From: Irineochytrium annulatum
Lineage: Eukaryota; Chytridiomycota; Chytridiomycetes; Chytridiales; Chytridiaceae
NCBI GenBank assembly: GCA_027600665.1
Contig: JADGJL010000829.1
Span: forward strand, 1-13,182
Length of the DNA: 13,182 bases
Direction: 5' to 3'
Each line of letters starts with the position of its first letter. Positions within the stretch are counted from its first letter, which is position 1. The notes below the pieces were generated by a model, which was not told the origin of the DNA, made no database searches, and worked only from the letters and a program-made list of their open reading frames with translations. Below, one piece after another: positions 8,533 to 13,182 of this stretch. The position numbers and the translations under genes were made by a program.

Positions 8533-11057
8533 TCAAGAAAACTCGATACCGAGAGAATCTACGTTCTCCAAGTTAACAAAAGCGCGAGAACAAAATAGTC
8601 ACTTTACCTATCTCGTCTTTGATGCCTGCAATCGAAAGAGAGGTGAACGATAATCACAATTTATTAGAAAGAAAGATGCACTTACTTGGGTTTTGTTTCC
8701 TACCAAATGCGTCCTGGGCTTTCGTAAAATATCGCAATGCCATATGATGATCCCCCATCTTTTTATAGATCTTCCCCATCAAAAAGTGGACGTTCACCTC
8801 CGGCGGATCGGTGTCCTCTATAGTCCTGCATTCCTCTATTGCCTCCCGGCACCTCCCAAGGAGGAAGAGGGAGTTCGCGATCCTGAATGTGCTGAGCTGC
8901 GGATCCGGCATCATCGCGCGCCGCGCCTCATAGAAAAAGTCCAAGGCGACGTCGTGGCGCTCCTTCCGTTCGTTCACAAGACCGAGGTACAGGGCCAGCT
9001 GCGGCATGCACCTGTTGATGGAGCGCGCTCGTTCTAAATGAAATTCTGCAAGTTCCGTTTTCTCCTGGCGAAAGAACGCCGATCCTACGCCGAACCTGAT
9101 TACACGAGATACATTAGCACCCGCGTCACAAAGAGAGAATGCGGTAAAAAAAAAATACCACGCCAAGTAATGCCGTGGGTCCAGCCGCATCGCCGTTCGG
9201 AAGTATCGCAGCGACTTCTCGTAGTCCTCAATTTGCAAGTACTCATAACCACAAAGGGTATGCGCATAGACAAAATCCGGGTCAAGTTGAATTGCGCGGT
9301 GGAAGCATTTAATTGCCTGATCGTTCTCTTGCTTTATGCTAAACGAACTCATTAATATCAAACAAATCGAGGATTGAAGGGAGATAATTAAGAAGGGCGT
9401 GCCTTGTACCTACCTAAAAGCGTTCCCCATCGCGCACCAGGCTTCTGGCGATTTTTTGTTCTTATCGACAAGATCATGCGCCAGGTACGCTAACGCAACG
9501 TCCTGTTTTAGTTGCCACAACGTCGACGAGTACAGGTCCATATCCGCATGGCGATACGGCTCCAAAACTCTAAATTCGAGCAAAAAACAATATATTTACT
9601 TGCCACACCAGCAACGAAGAGTAGGACCGCCACGAACCTGAGCTTCCTAAATGTCCTTTCCGCCTGCCTCAAGTCCCCTTTCTCAAAATAGGCCCTCGCG
9701 ATAATGGATTGGACCCAGCCCGTTTCAATGTGATGCGGGTCGAGTTTATGCAATGCCGCTAATGCCGGGTCGATCTCTTTCTGCGAGTATAGGTTGTATG
9801 CAACCCCCATCTCACGTAGGAGTTGCAGTAACGATGAAATGGCCCGGACTTCCGCGCTTTCCTCATCCATCTTCACATCCTCCGACGACATTGACTCCGT
9901 CCCCTTCCGCTTTCTCGACGACTTCTGCACGCAAATCGAGCTTAGACATACTGAACAACCACTTTGGCCAAAAAGGAATGTAATAAAAAGGAGTCAAACC
10001 ATTGCCGTCTGAGACTTTAACGCGGTACTCGTTCGGTTCTTTGCACTCCGGCGACCCTCATCGGTCACCTTAACCTTACTAACCGCGCCACCCTCAACTC
10101 GCTTCGCGTTCGGCCTCGCCCTCAACACCCGACCCCCATTCTCCGTAGGGGCAAGGGGCGGTCGAGACGCATTTTGGGACGGCGCTGGTTGTGACCCGTG
10201 CTCGTTTTGACTGGAAAAAAACATTAGTGGAAAAATTGAACAATTGAACAGAGTCATTACCTGACTTCCGGCTCCGATGGCGGCGGCTGCGTGGCCCGAT
10301 AAGGTTGCATGAACTTGTAACCCTTTTCCTCCGAAAAAATGGCGTTGGCATCCACCGGCTCGCCTAAGGAGCTGATCAATACTCATTGAACAGATGCAAT
10401 GAGAGGAGGAACTAACCCATCTGCCCCAGTCCGTCCAAAGCTGACCACCAAAATGGATTTTCGTCAAGAGCCCGCCGAAAATGCTTCGCGGCTTCCTCCG
10501 TCCGCTTCGCCTTTCTGCAAAATCCGGCAAGAGCAAGAATCAGAAAGGAGCAACGGAGGGCGATGAAAGTATCAACGCTCTGACGAAAGGACTAACTTGC
10601 AAATCTCCCCCAACAAACAAAACACCGCGTCCTTTCCCGGATGGCCAAGGACTGGAGTTGGCACCTCGTCAGCTAATTGAACAGTACGTATCAGCACGCC
10701 AAGCCCGCGCCTCCTAGCCCACGAAGAGTGAAAGCCAAACGGACACCCACCAGCACCCTCCATCTCCTCCAAAGTCGCCACCAACTCCTCCAGCACGTCC
10801 ACGCCCTCCATCAGCCGCCCCATATCCAGACACACCCGTCCCCTCAGGTACTTTGCATGCGGGATCTCCAAAGGCTTAACGACGTGCAGCGCAGCGTGTA
10901 GGTCCCCGCTGACGTAGTGGCACCGGGCCAGGAGGTACTTGGCCTCGGCATTCTGCGGGTGCGCGGCCACGAAGCGGGATGCGAGGAAGAGGGCGTTCGC
11001 GTACGCGTACGCATCGATGCTGGTCTGTATCAGGCGGATGAAGAGCCGGGGGTCCAT
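8533..11057 (-). CDS. CDC27: APC/C subunit Cdc27/Apc3 (TPR protein)
   Basis: Exons on the minus strand: 11057-10751, 10672-10597, 10514-10417, 10363-10261, 10210-10000, 9924-9638, 9569-9414, 9338-9159, 9095-8686, 8625-8608 and 8558-8533, giving 623 residues (human 824, budding yeast 758). Cdc27 is a TPR scaffold of the anaphase-promoting complex; its C-terminal groove binds the IR tails of Cdc20/Cdh1 and Doc1. The N-terminal TPR block (YANALFLASRF, AKYLLARCHY, NPFWWSAL) spans residues 1-160. A linker of about 120 residues is Pro/Ser-rich and ends in a basic patch (KSSRKRKG, near 266) before acidic sequence. The C-terminal TPR superhelix (about 285-605) carries the family hallmarks GWVQSIIARAYFEKGD, LYSSTLWQL, SPEAWCAMGNAF, AIKCFHRAIQLDP and FLMGKIYKKMGD. 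Exon 10 is only 18 bases. Intron 1 (78 bases) is in frame and stop-free. The long acidic C-tail of animal Cdc27 is missing. Confidence 0.92.
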
Positions 11058-11330
11058 GGATGCTGTCCGTCGGCGTCCGGCGGACGAGAAACCTGCGCGA
11101 AGGAGGTTCGCGAGCTAATGTGGATGGGCGGGGTCCGCAATTTGACGACTCTGAACGAGATTCACCATCAACATGTAAAACGTACTTAAAATTAAGATAA
11201 CGCGAAAGACGTAAGAATGCGGCTATTTTTTGATGATTGATAAGTTAATCTACGGTAGAAACTGCAACTGCACGAAAGTAAAGGGGTATTGACTATGGCT
11301 AGCGCGGCGCGACAATATTCGTGTTTGTTC
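11058..11330. other. Spacer between glycogenin and CDC27
   Basis: This 273-base stretch lies after the glycogenin stop and before the CDC27 start on the minus strand, so it should hold the glycogenin 3' end and the CDC27 promoter. It is AT-rich from about 11170 to 11280. I see no gene and no distinctive site. Confidence 0.5.
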
Positions 11331-13172
11331 TCAGTTGGCCTCAGCGGAGACGGACGAGGTCCTGCTCCTCCCCTCCTCCTTCAACGTGGCCTTAAACGGC
11401 AACCCCTCCTCGTCCAGCGCGTCAAGGTAGTCCTCACTCGGCACGGTCTCTACACGCGGCGGCGTCGCAACCGGGCCATCAATCGGTGATCGCGCCGGAG
11501 TCGTCGACCGCGGCCGAGGAAGATCCTTCGGGTCCCACTCGTACCGGCCTCGGCCTGCCGGCGCCGCGCCGTCGAGTCTGGGCGGGGTCGTAGGCGTCGA
11601 GGCCGAAGCGGATGGGGACGGCGCCGAGGGTGTCGGCGCGGGCGTGCTGGACGATGGCGATCCGACGTCGGCCATCGGCGATGCGGCGCTTGGCGACGTC
11701 GGGCGCATGCGTTGCATCGACTTTGACTTGCGGCGCTCGGACCCGCCGGGCGCCGTCAGCAGGATCGGGGCGACAAGGGCCGACGGCTCGACCGAGCTCC
11801 GACGGCCGCGGAGGTTCGGCGGCTCCCCAGTCGTCCCGTCGGGCGTCATAGCCCACATCTCAAAGTCGGCCGTGGGCGAGAGCGGACGGGACGCGTCGAC
11901 TTCCGACGCGTTCCAATCGTAACGAATGCTGCCAAGCGCGCCCTCGGTCGGGTTTGAGGTCGGAGGTCGCATGTACCTCCGGGAGGCACCGGAGTCGTCG
12001 ACGCCAAAGCCGCCGAACGAGGTGCCTAGCCCCGATTCTCCCATACCAAGATTCTAAATTCAAAAACTAAGGCCCTATACGCCGTCCGCAACGTCAACCA
12101 TACTCACGTTGCCGTACTCCTGCCTCCACTTCTCCATCAGCGCATCGTAAACTCGCCACCAGGCGCCGTGCAGAGAGCCGGCCTCGGTTTGTTGATCCCT
12201 TCAAGTGAGAGTAAGCGTACAATATAACGTTCGTGAGGAAAGCATACCTAACGGAGCCGTCGCTGAACCGCATCGTGCGCCACGGCTTGATGGTTCCAGC
12301 AAAGTGGACGACCGCCACGTCGTCTCTGAATCTCATGTATGCGGGCTGTAGACATTTTCGCGCAAGTTAACCAAAATTGCTTTTCCGCGCAAAGGAAAAC
12401 TTGGCAACTACACTCACGAGGTAGCTGTAAACCGCGGAGGGTGTTAGGTTGAAAATGAACGGGAGGCGGACGGCGCGGAATTGCGAGTTCGCTTTGGCGC
12501 CGACCCCGTAGCTGAAGCCCGACCACGACGAGAAAAACGAGTTCAGCAATCCCTGATCTCCGCCTTTGGAATAATGGTCAGCTCACGCAAAAGTCGTGTT
12601 CGAGATTCGTTTACCATCAAAGCTCCCGTTCTCCGACGCCGCAATCAACGCACTAAACAGCTCCGTCGATGGCCTTGCGCAAAATACTCCAGAGTTGAAT
12701 ATGTCCGGCCACCCTTTTGCAATCAACAAGCGTCAACAAAAAAACAATTGACGCGATGGAATGGATAAGATGACGAACCGACGTCCGCGGCCGCCGCAAA
12801 GCACGCGCCCTCATTCAAGTAGTCAAACAGCTCATCCACATTCCTCAACACGAACGAGTCCGCGTCCATAAACACGACCCTCTCATACGCCATCACGCTC
12901 GGATCAAACACATGCAGCTTCGTGAACGTCACGCCGAGCTCCGGCCTGCCCAACAGTTCCAGCCCCTCGGCCGCACCTGACGTCAGCTCGGCCACGTAGA
13001 TAACCTTCGTGAAGATGCGATACAGGGCCGCGAGCGTCTCCTGGGAGAGCGCGGTGGGCGGGACGAGGACGCAGATATCGTGTTGAGTGTTGTGGGAGCG
13101 GAGAGAATGGGCGAGGGTTAGGGCGCCGGGGAGGTAGGAGTCGGACGTGAGGAGGGTCGCGAAGGCGTACAT
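11331..13172 (-). CDS. GLG1: Glycogenin (GT8 glycogen-priming glucosyltransferase)
   Basis: Minus-strand exons 13172-12779, 12713-12615, 12563-12418, 12345-12248, 12198-12108 and 12053-11331 give 516 residues. Glycogenin glucosylates its own tyrosine from UDP-glucose and so primes glycogen. The start TLLTSDSYLPGAL matches the family's beginning, so the ATG at 13172 is the likely start even though the window ends 10 bases upstream. The DxD metal site is D103-A-D105 (VFMDAD). Residues D164 and D167 in FDGGDQG, H227 in VVHFAG and KPW at 233-235 are all present. Y210 in VYSYLPAY aligns with the autoglucosylated Tyr194/195 of mammalian glycogenin. After the catalytic domain (about 1-240) a W-rich helix (AWWRVYDALMEKW) leads into a Pro/Ser/Thr-rich tail of about 240 residues containing RYDWNASEVD (320-329) and RYEWDPKDLP (446-455). 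Introns are 49-72 bases, several with GCTGAC or TTAAC branch sites. Confidence 0.95.
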
Positions 13173-13182
13173 GGTTGGTGGC

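Noticed and set aside
1..13182. Transposon, tRNA, rRNA or CRISPR content
   Set aside because: I saw no transposase or reverse transcriptase motifs, terminal repeats, tRNA-like cloverleaf or regularly spaced repeats.

Overview
The window looks like nuclear DNA from a fungus. Genes are broken by short GT-AG introns of about 44-83 bases, many with a recognisable branch site (TACTAAG, GCTAAT or GCTGAC type). Coding DNA is GC-rich and the spacers are AT-richer. The gene content (glycogenin, APC/C subunit Cdc27, a GH31 enzyme, a 7TM receptor family) is eukaryotic. A chytrid-like early-diverging fungus is my best guess; this is inference, because no marker gene fixes the lineage.

Layout from left to right: (1) 1-550, spacer with a possible TATA box. 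(2) 551-3267 (+), eight-exon GH31 gene, 766 residues, carrying the complete set of residues that define sulfoquinovosidases. (3) 3791-5027 (+), five-exon seven-transmembrane receptor, 336 residues. (4) 5372-6130 (+), decayed remains of at least two more copies of that receptor: a TM7-only scrap, then a 5' half (N-terminus to TM3) joined by deletion to a 3'UTR-like tail. (5) 6200-8277 (+), two-exon protein combining a TONSL-like ubiquitin fold, a tandem Agenet/Tudor-like module and an acidic tail; I know of no named protein with this layout. (6) 8533-11057 (-), eleven-exon CDC27/APC3, convergent with the previous gene. (7) 11331-13172 (-), six-exon glycogenin with a long Pro/Ser-rich tail that holds a duplicated RY[D/E]W motif.

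All exon models were derived by hand. Reading phase closes across every splice junction and the totals are whole codons (766, 336, 670, 623 and 516 residues). The weakest points are one acceptor in the receptor gene and the start of the Agenet-like gene. The genes do not form one pathway. The GH31 gene suggests release of sulfoquinovose from plant or algal sulfolipid glycosides, glycogenin primes glycogen, CDC27 is part of the cell-cycle ubiquitin ligase, and the receptor region records local tandem duplication followed by decay. I saw no tRNA, rRNA, transposon or CRISPR array.
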